DNA of 64,000 bases from Taeniopygia guttata. Lineage: Eukaryota; Chordata; Aves; Passeriformes; Estrildidae. The stretch spans positions 12,168,001 through 12,232,000 of the forward strand of contig NC_133030.1 of assembly GCF_048771995.1 (NCBI RefSeq), in the 5' to 3' direction. Made by a program: the position numbers and the translations under genes. Below, piece after piece: positions 1 through 11,607 of this stretch (within the stretch, counting starts at the first letter, position 1; every line of letters starts with the position of its first letter). Below the pieces are notes generated by a model. It worked only from the letters and a program-made list of their open reading frames with translations. It searched no databases and had not been told where the DNA came from.

Positions 1-142
1 TCTGAATCTGTCTCCAACTTGCACTCAGTTTTTTTTCTAGACCATGCAGTTAATGAGGCAATACAGCATACACTTCAAAGTCTCTGCCCACTGCTAATGT
101 AAAGAATCTTCTCTCAGTTCTGTTTCTGTATCCCTGTTACAG

Positions 143-2632
143 GAGGGGAAGGAGGAGAAAGGATGACAAGAGCCCAAGGCTGCCCAAGAGAAGGTAAGTG
201 ATCCTCTCAACCCAGTTCTGTTCTGCAGACTTCCTTCCCTTGTGTCCTTCATGCAGACAAGGATTGTCTGAAAGCCATCTCTCTGCCTTAAAGGGAATAA
301 AAACCAAAACCAGCAGCATGCCCTGCCTTCCCTCTTCTCCTTCCCCTGTAGGTGTTGGTTTAATTTCTTCCAAGTGAACCAGGCCCCTGCCCACTTCTCT
401 TGATCCCTCCCGTGGCATTATCCGGCACTAAGGAATTGCTTTGGGAATTCTGGGTGTCCTGAGGTTTTCCCAGCTCTGGGGAGAGCCCTCAAATATTGGC
501 AGGAGAAGAGGTGGCTCTTGGACAGCAACTCTGTCACAGCCCAGGCAGGGGTTTTGGAACAATAGTGCTTTGCTACGTTTGCACTTGTTTTTTGTGGCAT
601 GAGACGCATCAGCCCCTCACAGACACAGAGAATTGTGATTCTAAATAGAATATCTATAGAATCTTCATCTGTAGAATCACCTGATCATAGAAGCAGCCAA
701 GCACTCTGCCCCTCTCCTTGCTGATTTCCCAGGAAGAAGCCTCCGATCCAGTATGTCCGCTGTGAGATGGAAGGCTGCGGCACGGTCCTGGCTCACCCGC
801 GGTACCTGCAGGTTGGTGGGGCTGCTCACTTCCTCTGTGGCATGTGGGAGGGCAGGGAATGGGTGCTTGGAACAGGCAGCTAAGCCTCCACTGGCACTCA
901 CACCCCTTCCTAATGCTGTCACTTTGGAAGACTTCATTGTGGCCAGTTGTAGCCATGTGTGTGAGTGTCTGTCAGGTTGCTGGATGTTCATGTGTGTTTA
1001 TTTTCCAGTGGAGATCTAAACTTGAGTGAACCTCAGCTGTTCACTCAGCCATGAACAATGTGCAAACTTCCACTCTTTCTTTCCAGCACCACATAAAATA
1101 TCAGCACTTACTGAAGAAAAAATACGTGTGTCCTCATCCCTCCTGTGGTCGGCTCTTCCGGCTCCAGAAGCAGCTCCTGCGGCATGCCAAACATCACACA
1201 GGTACAAGGGGGTGGGAAATAGATGCAAACTCCTCTTCAGGTCAATGGACAGGTAGGGGAGAAATGGAAAAGCCTCTGGGACTTCATTGGAGAGTGAAGC
1301 CAAATCAGGTAGCATAGACTTACAGCAGCAGCAGGGTATTACTGTCTTCTGGATTACCATCTTTTAAGCAAATGAAAGAAACAGACTATAGAGGTTTTAA
1401 TTCTCCTTCTGACAGGCATCACATACTGCTCTGTAGAGCAGTAAACCTCTACAGACATAGTCTGATTTATCCCAGTTTGCCAGTCTTTCAGTTTTGGTCA
1501 GAGTGGATAATTAGCTCCTAGGAGAGTCTTAATCATGCCTCGCCTCTCCAGATCAGCGGCTGTGGTGTGTTGTGGGACACCTCCTCCTCCCAGAACTTGT
1601 AGTTCTACTCCTTCTTGGGCAGCTTTACCTGCACCACCTGAGAGTTGGGAAAGGGGGCAGGTCTGTGGGAGAGCAATGCTGCAACTGGTGCTGTCTTTCA
1701 GATCAAAGGGATTACATCTGCGAGTACTGCGCCCGGGCCTTCAAGAGCTCCCACAACTTGGCAGTGCACCGGATGATCCACACGGGCGAGAAGCCCTTGC
1801 AGTGAGTACCTCTGCCTGTGCCTCACCCTCCCTCCCTGAGGGACCCCCAAAACACCCGTTTCAGAGCAGCTCTGAAGTCGGGGTGTCCCAGCTCTTCGTG
1901 GTGTCCCAGCTCTCTTTGAACACACACTTGTGTCACCTGCTCCTCGGAGCAGTGTCTTGGATCTGGGGAACGTAAGCCCTCAGGTAAACAAAATCAGAGC
2001 TGGAGCTGCAGTGACATTAGCAAGCCCCTGCTGTTTTCCTGAGCTGCCACCTCACTACTACTGTCCTTATGAGTGTGTGTGGATGTCTCTTTGTTGTGAC
2101 CTCCTCGTTGTCCCCTCCCAGGTGTGAGATCTGCGGATTCACCTGCCGGCAGAAGGCTTCCCTCAACTGGCACATGAAGAAGCATGATGCAGACTCCTTC
2201 TACCAGTTCTCCTGCAATATTTGTGGCAAGAAATTCGAGAAGAAGGACAGCGTCGTGGCCCACAAAGCCAAGAGTCACCCTGAAGTGCTCATTGCTGAAG
2301 CACTGGCTGCCAACGCAGGTGCCCTGATCACCAGCACCGATATCCTGGGCACTAATCCCGAGGCCATTGTGCCACCCACAGATGGCCAGGGCCTCCCGCT
2401 GCTCCCTGACCCCCTGGGCAGTGCTCCCCCAGCAGATTGCCTGCTGCTGAGCCCAGAGGGGATGCCAAAGCCCTACTGTGGCGGGGCAGAGCGCGTGAGC
2501 CTGGTGGCTGACGGCAAGCTCTTCGTAGGCAGCGGCAGCAGCGCGAACCCAGAGGGGCTGGTCATGAACACAGAGATGCTGGGAGCCAGCACGGAGGTGC
2601 TCATTGAAGATACAGACTCCACTGGACCCTAG
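143..2632 (+). CDS. ZFP91: ZFP91 zinc-finger protein, 3' half (gene starts left of the window)
   Basis: Five exons are visible: 143-193, 733-811, 1087-1201, 1702-1801 and 2122-2632. All have AG/GT borders and compatible phases, giving about 284 residues before the TAG at 2630-2632. Residues open with a basic stretch (KSPRLPKRRKKPPIQYVR). Five C2H2 fingers follow: CEMEGCGTVL..HHIKYQH, CPHPSCGRLF..HAKHH, CEYCARAF..HRMIH, CEICGFTC..HMKKH and CNICGKKF..HKAKSH. The acidic tail ends in EVLIEDTDSTGP. The finger block and tail agree closely with mammalian ZFP91 as I remember it. In mammals ZFP91 is a nuclear protein reported as an atypical E3 ligase that adds K63-linked ubiquitin to NIK (MAP3K14) and activates non-canonical NF-kB. 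The N-terminal acidic and basic region is outside the window; bases 1-142 are intron. CNTF lies about 1 kb downstream, as in mammals. Confidence 0.96.
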
Positions 2633-5425
2633 TGGCGGGGGAGCACCTGGGTGCTGAGACAGCTGGGACTCTGTATTTTAAAGGAAAAGGAAATTAAAAA
2701 AAGGAGGAGGCACTTACTGAAAGAGAGGAAAGTTAAACAAAACTTACAATACTAGTAAATAACTGAAGGGTCTGCTCCCCTCCAGCGCGGATCACAGCAC
2801 ATCCTCTTTCTCCCAACCACTTCTCTCTCTCCCACGGCCCCTTTGTGGAAAGGGGCACGTGCTGCCATTGCCAGAGCAAGTTGGATTGAGTGGTGGATTT
2901 CTCCAAGGGAGGGGGCACTGCCAAAACCCTTTGCTCTACCCCAAAGCAGTTGCCTTTCTGGCTCCTTGGCGTGGCCCCACTGGCAAACTAAAAAGCATTG
3001 GACGTGCTCTGGAGAAGTTCCTTAGGACTCCCTCTGCCCCTGGTCCCGACTTCTATGCACCACTGCACTCTGGTCCTTGCAGCCTCCTCCTTCCCTGCCG
3101 GGGCTGGGAGTTCGGCACTTCAGCCCCTCGGCAGGGTGAGCTGTGAAGCAGCAGTGCACATCCCGCTCCCACCACGCTCCCCTGCTCCAGCCCTGGCAGG
3201 AAGTGGAGGGAGGGAACGCCCTGGCTCGTAGATCATGTTTGCTTGGAGAGGCCCGGGGGCTACAGGAGCCCTGCGTGGGAGAGGCAAGGAGGAGCATCCC
3301 AGTTTGACGACAGTAATTTGCACTTTGAACATGCTTCGTTTTTGTGTTGTGGTAACAAGATTCCTTATTTATTGTTTAAAAAAGGGTCGGTATTTTTTAG
3401 TTCTGTTCTTAGGGGGCGGGGGTGGAAGGGGTTCAGGCTGTTTCCCAGTAGGCTCCAGTGCAGGGAGCTCCAGTGCCATTGTGCCAGCAGCTGGGAGAGC
3501 TGAGGTGAAGGCAGCGCTCTGGAGTCAGATGTGTCTTGCAGCTTTTGCAGAGTAGAGGGAGAGCCCCTGGAGAAGAGCCTGTGTGCAGTGGGAGTCTCTG
3601 CAGCAGAGTGTTAGCAGGAGGATGAGGTGAGTGATGGGCTGTCTCTCCCTCCCTCCCAGATCTGGGTGAGCTCCTTGCATTAAATGCCTGTTTTGCCTCC
3701 AGCCTTTCGGGGAAGGACGTTTTTAGCCAGGAACTTGTTCTTGTGACTTGTGACTCTTGGGAGAGCTGTGAGCTACTTGCTGCTGGGGGATGTGGTGCTC
3801 CTCATCCAACTCTGCCTCTCCTTTCCAGGTCTAGACAAAGACACAGTTAGCAGGGACTGGATATGATTTTCTCAGGCTTGTTTATCCAAGGCAATAGATT
3901 GATGTGGGACTATGGGGCTGTCAGCTTTTCTCCCTGCCCTCATTTTGAGGGGGGATTGTGTAGCCGTGTTCTGAAAGCTTCTCTCTTCTGCACAGACACC
4001 CCAGCTTTCCCCGAAATGTGGCGGGTCACGTGTTGCCTGCTGGTGTAGTTAGGGCAGCTTTGAACCCTTGGAAAAGTTTACATAGGATAAGATGTGTCTG
4101 CTATGGAGACTTGGGTTTTTTTTGCTCTTCTCTGAAACTTTGTGTGGAGATTCAGTGGCCTTGAATTCGTAGCGGTTTTGGAAGAGGTGACGAATAACCT
4201 GTTTTTTGTTTGTTTGCTTGTTTTTTGGTTGGGTTTCTGGGGTTGGGAGCAGAGCTGAAATATCTTGTGTGAGCACAAGATCAGCTGAGTTGGTCTGTAG
4301 CACACAGCAGCTCGTTGAAATCGGGTACCTGGGGTCTGGAAAACCGCAATAAAATGTGGAATTTAAATGGATTAACAGGAAACTGACTCTGAACACCCAC
4401 TCTGTCCCCTGTGATGCCTGGAAATCCAGCTGTGGCCCAAACATGCTGGCTTTTCTCAGGCTGTTTGTCCTGGTTTGCCCCCTCCCTCCCTCCTCCTTAC
4501 ACTGATACCTTTGTCAGAGCAAGTCGAAGCACTTCCTGGTGTTGGGGCGGATCGAGGCTGAGCAGTTGGGTGTCCCGTGCCCTGGGTGTGGGCATCCCAT
4601 GGGCACGCCGTGGCAGCAGCCTGGCTCATGTCAGAGCCCGGCACACCTGGTGGCAGGTCCGTGGTGGAATGGTGTTAAACTAAACGAATTCTGTCAGTTG
4701 AGATGATCCAATGTCTTGCTTGGATTGCTTTACCATGGTTTCCAGCAGGAAACTTTGTGGGTGGCAGCTGGTCCCCTCCCCTTGCAGGCTAGAGAAGGGC
4801 AGCACTCTGGGGACACTTGGTGGCCCTCAGGGCAGGTTGGCTTTGTCCTTTGTGGTGCTGCTGGAGCTGTGTCTCTGCTGGCCCCTGTGCCTGTGGGAGG
4901 TGCAGGGCGGGCGGAGCCTTGCACAGAACACTAAAGGAGAGCTCGGGGATTTGTTGGTCAAGGGATGGCACTAAAACGCCTTTGGGCCAAGGGCTTGTTC
5001 ACCTCTGGTGACCCAGCACTTGGCACCAGGCTGGGAGAGGCTGCCTTGTCCCACATCCACCTAAGTGGAGCAGAGTTTGCCCCTGGCTGCGCTCTGGGAT
5101 GCAAAATGAAACATTTCCTTTGCTTCCCGGCCTGGACGCCTCTGATCCCTGCCGCTCCCTGCCTTGTCCTTCCATGACACCTCTTGTAGCTCTCCCTTTT
5201 CTTTTTCTGGCCATTGCCAGGTGCCTGTCTGTCCTCTAACCACAGCCTGCTCGCCCCTGATGCAGGAAAGATGTGTAGCTCCCTTCCCATGCCCCTCTGA
5301 AGCCCTAAAACTGACACAGCCCTCCTGCAGCTCCTCCTCCCCTCGATGTCTCTCCTTCACTCGCATGCAGTTTGCTTCAATAAATTATTGTAGTAGTTTG
5401 CAATAAACATTTTTGTATTTTTTTC
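2633..5425 (+). other. ZFP91: ZFP91 3' UTR
   Basis: About 2.8 kb follow the ZFP91 stop with no further splice-compatible coding exon. The stretch ends at two close AATAAA signals and is the likely 3' UTR. Short open frames here lack known domains and overlap each other on both strands. I see no repeat family in it apart from T-rich and G-rich runs, for example the GGGGGCGGGGG run near 3415. The exact UTR extent is inferred from the polyadenylation signals only. Confidence 0.7.
5379..5407 (+). terminator. Twin polyadenylation signals of ZFP91
   Basis: AATAAA occurs at 5379-5384 and again at 5402-5407, followed by a T-rich stretch (TTTTTGTATTTTTTTCCCC) that suits a downstream element. They are the first strong pair after the ZFP91 stop in a sensible context. 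Confidence 0.65.
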
Positions 5426-6412
5426 CCCTGTATTTATTTTCTTTTCTCCTCCTGGGGAGGGATTGGAGGGGGCATGAGGCCCTTGGGCAAGGGCAGCATC
5501 TGGGGGGCCCTGGGCCACCGGGCTGGGGACTGCTGTGGCCAGGGGCTCCCCAAGCTCAGCAGCTTCTGCAGTAGCCACTGGCAAGGAGGCTGCTGGGCAT
5601 ATGGGGACCCCCGCACAGCCCTGGGATCCCCAGCCAGGCACACTGTGGTATTCATGGGAAGCTGCTTTTCAACTCCTGGGGTTTTTCTCACTCTTGATCT
5701 GGGTAATGCATAACCAAAATAAACATACTGAGGAAAAACCAACCCAACCCGAAGGGCTGTTTTTGTCTTGGTGTGTGCAGCTCACCTATGGGGTGGCCGG
5801 TGTTGTCCTGGGCTGGTTGGGATATCGTGTTTTATCTGCAGCCCCTCTTTAAGGCAGGACCTCTCTGGGGAAGGGGGGTTAGATCCTTCTGCCGGGTTTG
5901 GGTTGCAATTTGGCTTGGGGCTGCTGCGGGATCTCCGGCCTGGGGGCTGCCCTCAAGCATTGCTCGCCCGCTTGCTCAGGCTCCAGCCGGCTGCCCAGGC
6001 TGAGGTGTTGAGCAATGTCCGGGCTTTGCTCACCTCTTCCCGGCAGTGGTTTCCCGCGTTCTGGAATGAGCTGAGGGCTTAGCGTGCTGCTAATCTCACT
6101 GTGTGGCTGGGAGGGAGGATTGGGTCAGCCGGAGTTGGGAGCCTGTTGCTGCTGCACCAGACAGTTCTGGGCAAGGCACTTGGAGTAGCGATGCGTGGGG
6201 GAATTAGGGAAATAATCTGTCGCTGTTGATCCCAGAGGCGGGAATTTGCAGCGTGGTGCCAGGCCCCAGGCACGGAAGAGGGGGAGAACCAGGCCAGCGG
6301 ACGTGTGAGCGGAGCGCCCGGCTGGAATGCACCAGCTCAGCAAGGGATTGTCCTCGCCAGGGCGGGCGGGTGCTGCGCCCGGAGCCTGGTGGCCGTGACA
6401 GCTGCCCGCACC
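5426..6412. other. ZFP91-CNTF intergenic stretch and CNTF 5' region
   Basis: About 1 kb separates the ZFP91 polyadenylation signals from the CNTF start. No further gene is visible. A lone AATAAA near 5719 could serve longer ZFP91 transcripts. I see no TATA box at a useful distance from the CNTF ATG; the last 200 bases become GC-rich (GGGCGGGCGGG near 6360), which suits a TATA-less start. Confidence 0.5.
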
Positions 6413-7251
6413 ATGGCGGCCGCAGAGAGCCCCTCCGCTGCCCTCCGGCGCCGCGACCTCTGCAGCCGCGGCATCCGCCTGGCCGGCAAGATGCGCGCGG
6501 ATGTCGTTGACCTCCTGGACGCTTATGTGAGTTTGCCCTGCTCCTTCTGGCTGCTGCAGGGCTGGGCGCCCTGCTGGGATCTGGGCGGCTGTGCTGGGGT
6601 GCGAGGAGTCTGACCCGTGGCAGGGATGGGGCACGGAGTCCAGCTGGATCCGGGCCTGCTCACACCTGGGCAAGACTTGGGCGGCTTGCACTGCCCCGAC
6701 ACCTGCAGGGCTCAGGGCTGGGGATCTCCCCACGTTTGTCCCGCCTCTGCTGATCCCCGGCGGGTCTCACCCTGCAGGTGGAGCAGCAGGGCTTGGACGC
6801 CTCGGCCAGTGTGGCGGCAATGGAGGGGGTGCCGCTGGCGGCGGTGGAGCGCTGGGACGAGCAGACGGGCACTCAGCGGCTGCTGGAGAACCTGGCAGCC
6901 TACCGGGCCTTCCGCACCCTGCTGGCCCAGATGCTGGAGGAGCAGCGGGAGCAGCTGGGCGAGGCCGACGCGGGCCTGGGCCGGGCGCTGGCGGCTGTCC
7001 TGCTGCAGGTCTCGGCCTTCGCCTACCACCTCGAGGAGCTGCTGCGGCTGGAGAGCCGCGGGATCCCCGGCGAGGAGGGGGACGGGCCGCCGCCCCCGCC
7101 ACGCCTCAGCCTCTTCGAGCAGAAGCTGCGGGGCCTGGGCGTGCTGCGGGAGCTTGCCCAGTGGGCTGTGAGGTCCGTGCGGGACCTGCGGCAGCTCGGC
7201 AAGCCCAGCTCGGCCGCCGGCACAGCCCCCGGCCTGGCCGAGAGCCCCTGA
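6413..7251 (+). CDS. CNTF: Ciliary neurotrophic factor (avian CNTF / GPA)
   Basis: Two exons, 6413-6526 and 6778-7251, join in phase 0 across a 251-bp GT..AG intron to give 195 residues, the same length as chicken CNTF (growth-promoting activity). The start MAAAESPSAALRRRDLCSR is followed by a four-helix-bundle cytokine. Recognisable blocks are RRRDLCSRGIRLAGKMR (helix A), LLENLAAYRAFRTLLAQMLE (helix B), LLQVSAFAYHLEELL (helix C) and LFEQKLRGLGVLRELAQWAV (helix D). There is no N-terminal signal peptide, as expected for CNTF, which leaves cells by an unconventional route. It acts through the CNTFRA-LIFR-gp130 receptor and JAK/STAT3 to support ciliary and motor neurons. The start codon has a good context (CACCATGG). 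The two-exon structure with an intron after about 38 codons is the family norm. Downstream of ZFP91 on the same strand, as in mammals. Confidence 0.97.
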
Positions 7252-8075
7252 AGGCGAGCACAGGGTGGGGGGTTTTGGGTGCCCCAGAGGCTCCTTGCCC
7301 ACCCTCTCAGAGGGCAGCTGAGAGTGAAGGAGGGGACGTGGAGGAGAGAGACCATGCTTTTAATCACCATGCTTTTAAAGCTGCTCCCCGCTGGGGGAAG
7401 GCACAGGCTCAGTCTGCCCTGGAGGCAGCAGGGATCCTCAGGGGCCCTTGGGCTCTTCCTGCTGGGCAGTCGAATTACCCTCAGGAAGCAGCTCTGCTGC
7501 TCACCCCAGGGCCTAGAGGCTCGAGCAGCACCACTGCCCTTCTCTTTGGAATTTGGATGCTGCCTATGGTAGGCAAATGTTGCCTTGGGGCTCTTGTGGA
7601 TGCAGGGCAGGAGCCAAGGGACAGAAAAGCATCGTCTGGTGAAAAGTCTTGGGACTTGCCCCACAGCTGCAAGGCACAAGGTTTGGCCTCCTGCACGTGG
7701 ACTCTCCTTCTGCCCAGCTTGGTTGGCTGCTCATTGAATTTCTGCTCTAACTGCTTGGGGCTTTTTGGGGAGGGTGGGAAGCAATCAGGAAGGGGGAATT
7801 CTTAATTGCCTGGACGTAATAATGGAGAGGCTCTTTTAACTGAAAGGGGATCTTTTAGCTGTGATTCAGAAGCCCCCCTGCAAGGAGGTTAGTTGCCTGC
7901 AGGGCTTATTTTAGGACTGGGAATGGCATGGGAGAATCTAACAGCCCCAACCACATCATTCATCCTGTGGAGAGCTGGGGTGTTTCACAGCTTCCTGGGC
8001 CATGGTTCTCCTGCCGACTGGATGTGATGGCTGCTGGCTGCCGTGTGAATAAAAGGGCTGGGAGATCTACCAGGG
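7252..8075 (+). other. CNTF: CNTF 3' UTR
   Basis: The stretch runs from the CNTF stop to just beyond AATAAA at 8048-8053 (GTGTGAATAAAAGGG). No other coding signal is convincing here. UTR length is inferred from that single signal. Confidence 0.5.
8048..8053 (+). terminator. CNTF polyadenylation signal
   Basis: First canonical AATAAA downstream of the CNTF stop, about 800 bases away. Confidence 0.5.
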
Positions 8076-11000
8076 TGATGTACTTCTTGGGGGAGCTGGG
8101 GCAGTCAACCTCACCAGAGAGGCTGAGCTGCCCAGTTCCCACTCCAGGGAAGGGTCGATCACAGTGCGGTGAGAGGTTTGGGGGGATGTGACCCACTGGG
8201 AGGTTATGGGGAAGATGAAGGAGCTGGGGATGAATAAGATGGTGGGAGGATGAACAAGAGATGGTGGGTCACTGGGGTTGTGCCCTGTCCTGGTGTGGCC
8301 CTGCCTTCTTCCCTGGCCTGTGAGAGGACAGGCAGGATGGGGGGAGACCGGGGCCACAGAGCAGGGAGGAGGCTGGGGACGTGCCCGGCCGGCTCTGCAC
8401 AAAGCGGCTTTGTGGTGGCAGGTTGGCACAGCACCGGGCACAGCGCCTGCCCCAGCACCAGCAGCGTCTGCACAGGCAGGGGGGCTCTGGGAGACAAAGA
8501 GCAGCTCGAGGCTGAGCCCCCAGTGCCATCCTGCCCACCCCACCGACCCCACAGGGCTGGGGCAAGGGCAGTTTGATGGGGTCTGGATTTTTATTGGTGA
8601 TGCCTGAGAGGAAGAACCTGCACCTTCTTCATTGCCACTTACTGCCTGCTCTCAGCTTTGCAGCTCAGACTGGATTATTTCAATCTTTATGCTTCCCTGC
8701 ACTGGGGAATAACAATTTATAGCCATTATTTTTTTCAGGATTAGTCAAAGCAAGTCCCTTTTCTGACAAGTGTTTTTCTTGCCCGCTGCTGTGTGCTTGA
8801 AGCCACCTTGCTCTTCTCCCCTTGCACCCTCCAGCTCAGCAGTGGCCGGGTGCTTACATCCTCCTCACCTTCCCGGGGGTAGGCAGGGACATCTGGAATG
8901 TGTCCTTGAACCTCACCACCTGACCAGGTGGGAACAGACCTCTTTTCTCCGGCAGCACAGGCCGGGTACGAGATGACCTTGAGATCCTGGGGAGCTGGGC
9001 AAGGCTGCAACCCGACCCTACCACATCAGCTGCTGGCAGAGAGCTGAGCTCAGTGCTGCGCTTGCACTCCAGGGTGAAAACAGCAATGGAGACCAAAGGT
9101 GGACGATGGTGTTGCCCCAGGGATTTCCCTGGGCTTTTGCAACCTTCCTTACGCCTTCCCTGTTACCTTGCCAGCTGGGTGCACCTGCATTTGTGGAGCA
9201 GCCACCATGCTCAGGAATGGCCACCCTACCTAGAAACAATGGGGAAAAGCAATCCATTAATCCAAAGTCCATGCTTTGGCTGAACGAGAGGCTCCAGCTC
9301 CCAGCCTTTCCCTGCCAGCCAGCCCCCACCATGCCGTGCAGAGGCAGTGACGTCGGAGCTGGCTGGGATTTAATGCTATTTTTCAGCTGCAGCCCTGAGG
9401 GAATCACCAAGTGAAGTGATTTGGCGAGGACAAGGGCGCCCGACAGCTGAGCTCCCGTGGTGCCAGGAGGCCCTTGGATTTGCTTTGCCACGGATTGAAG
9501 TGAAGTTGATCCGGGTGGCTGAAGGCAAATGAAGCTCTTCATTTTGGAATCAGAAATTAGGAGTTTGAGGGGAGGACAGTTGTACCCATGTGGTTAATGC
9601 TGCTGAGGACCCCTGCAATGGCCTCCTGCAAACTGAGAACCCACCAAAACCATCCAGCTTTGTCCTTTGGGAAGAGAGAAGGGATTTGTAGTGCTGGTGG
9701 GAACAGGGAACTGTGGTGGTGGGGGGAGGGAGGGCTGCACTCCCAAATTGCAGGAGGCATGGAGCCACCAAGAGCAACCCATGGGTGTGTTTAATTTCAA
9801 AATAATAAATGTTTTTAGGGCTTAACATGTGGCTGGGTGTACTTTGTGGGGTTGGAAAGGTTTTGAGCTGGCTGAGGCTGCTCCCTGACCTCAGGCCTTG
9901 GTGCTGGATGAGAATGGATTTGCTCCTTGCCCAGAGGCCGGTGGGATTCCAGTGTGCTGGTCCCACTGTGCTGGTCCCACTGCTTCACTTACGGTCCTAC
10001 ACCAGTGTTGCAGTGCTGGCTTCTGACTTCTTGATCCTGAGCTGGAGCTGGGGTGGGTGGATATTCACCAACACTTTCGTTTTTTAATAGCAGGAAAGCC
10101 TTTTCCTCTTGTCTGAGTCAGTGGAAAGGATTTCCCTGGGTTTCCCCGTCTTAGCCTTGGCTGCACTTATCTGCCTCAAAGGAACAGGTGAAAACACAGA
10201 GGAGTGGCTCTTTGTGGCTGTGCTGCTTTCCTGGGAAGGGCCAGGAGCCCCCCCATTCTTGCAGGAAAATGTGCCTCAAGCGTAGCCCCGTGTGTATATC
10301 CACGTGTGAGCTGGAAAAAGGAGAACTTCTGTGGTTCACCTCATCCTCTCTCATCACAGCTCCCACCAGCTGGCATCACCGCAGTTAGTCTCCACCTGTT
10401 TCCCTTTTTTCTTCCCTTTGTTTTTTCCTCTCTTTTGGATCTTGTCCGATGGTTTCTCACCACAAGCGCCACTGGCAGGCACTCAGCAGGATGGGCAGTG
10501 CCTGGGAAACAGGTTTGTCCGGACTGCCTGGGGATGAGTTGCCTCCGAGCTGAGGTGGACCATGCACTGGGGGATTTCCTGTGCTGCCAGACCTGGGACA
10601 CAGGCAATTTGTACATTTCTCCCGAACCAGGAAAGTCCAGGTGTTTCATATACAAGGAAATCAGTGTTAGGTGTGTCTGAGCATAGGAACACAAAAGGAG
10701 GTGAGACCAGTCTGTCACCAATATCCCGCCATTCAGGGCTGCCATGGGAAGCTGCTTATGGGGTTCTGTAGAACGAGAAGCTCAGGAATGTTTTTCTGTC
10801 CTGCAGGGAAGGGCTAGCGCCGGCTGCTCCAGTCTGAGGGTTGCACAGGGGTGCGCACATCACAGCTGGGGCAGGCAGGCAGGCAGCTGGGAGAGCTGGG
10901 GTGCAGGAGCCGGGGTTACAGCCCACGTGTCCCCCAGACATGAGGCAATTTGGGGCTTTGAAACGATTTTTGTGTGTCATGGGCCACAGGCAAGGGCAGC

Positions 11001-11250
11001 TCAGGGGGCTACTTCCTAAAGAAGCTCTCGGACCACATTTCTCTGTCACAGCACATGGAGCAGTTTCCCTGAGGCTCACCAGCACCCTGAGTGCCATCGC
11101 TGGCAGGCAGGGACTGGGGGGTACCCACAAGGACGGGTGCACATCAGGGGCTCCCCGGGCTGCTCCCTGGGTTAGGGGTACAGGGTGGGGAGGGTCTTCG
11201 GGCTGCAGGGTAGGGCTACAGGGACACGGGGAGCAGGGTGGGGGTTTGGG
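8076..11250. other. CNTF-DTX4 intergenic region
   Basis: About 3.2 kb of unique-looking DNA. No exon with known domain, RNA gene or clear transposable element was recognised. Open frames are short or overlap on opposite strands. AATAATAAA near 9801 lacks a gene upstream that needs it. Confidence 0.5.
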
Positions 11251-11289
11251 GACAGCGGGGACCCGGGATGCAGGACAGGGATACGGGGA

Positions 11290-11607
11290 CAGCGGGAGGT
11301 GCCGGGTGCAGGACGGGGGTACCGGACAGAGGCGGGACGGGTCGCTCGGTGCCGGCGGGGCGGGGCGGGGCGCGGTGACGTGCGCGGTGCCGCCCCCGGC
11401 CCGGGGCGCTCGGTGCGGGCGGGGCCGGGCGGAGCGGGCCGGGAGCGGCGCCGCGGGTGCGCGCAGGGCGAGGGGCGGCCCGGCCGTGCGCGGCTCCGGC
11501 CCCGGGCGGGGGCGGGCAGAGCCCTGCGCCGCGCCGAGCATGCGAGAGCCGCCGGGGCGGGCGGCAGCGGCGCAGCCAGCCGGGGCCGCGGCCGGGGCGG
11601 CGGAGCC
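11290..11607 (+). promoter_or_regulatory. CpG-island promoter of DTX4
   Basis: Very CpG-dense DNA begins near 11290 and continues through exon 1 to about 12000. It contains abutting GC boxes (GGGGCGGGGCGGGGCG, about 11356-11372), next to a CRE-like TGACGT at 11376-11381. There is no TATA box near the ATG at 11608. This is a typical TATA-less housekeeping or developmental CpG promoter; the transcription start cannot be placed exactly. Confidence 0.7.

Noticed and set aside
6591-7805. A 404-codon open frame over CNTF exon 2
   Set aside because: It is the out-of-frame shadow of CNTF; the in-frame product matches chicken CNTF and uses proper splice sites.
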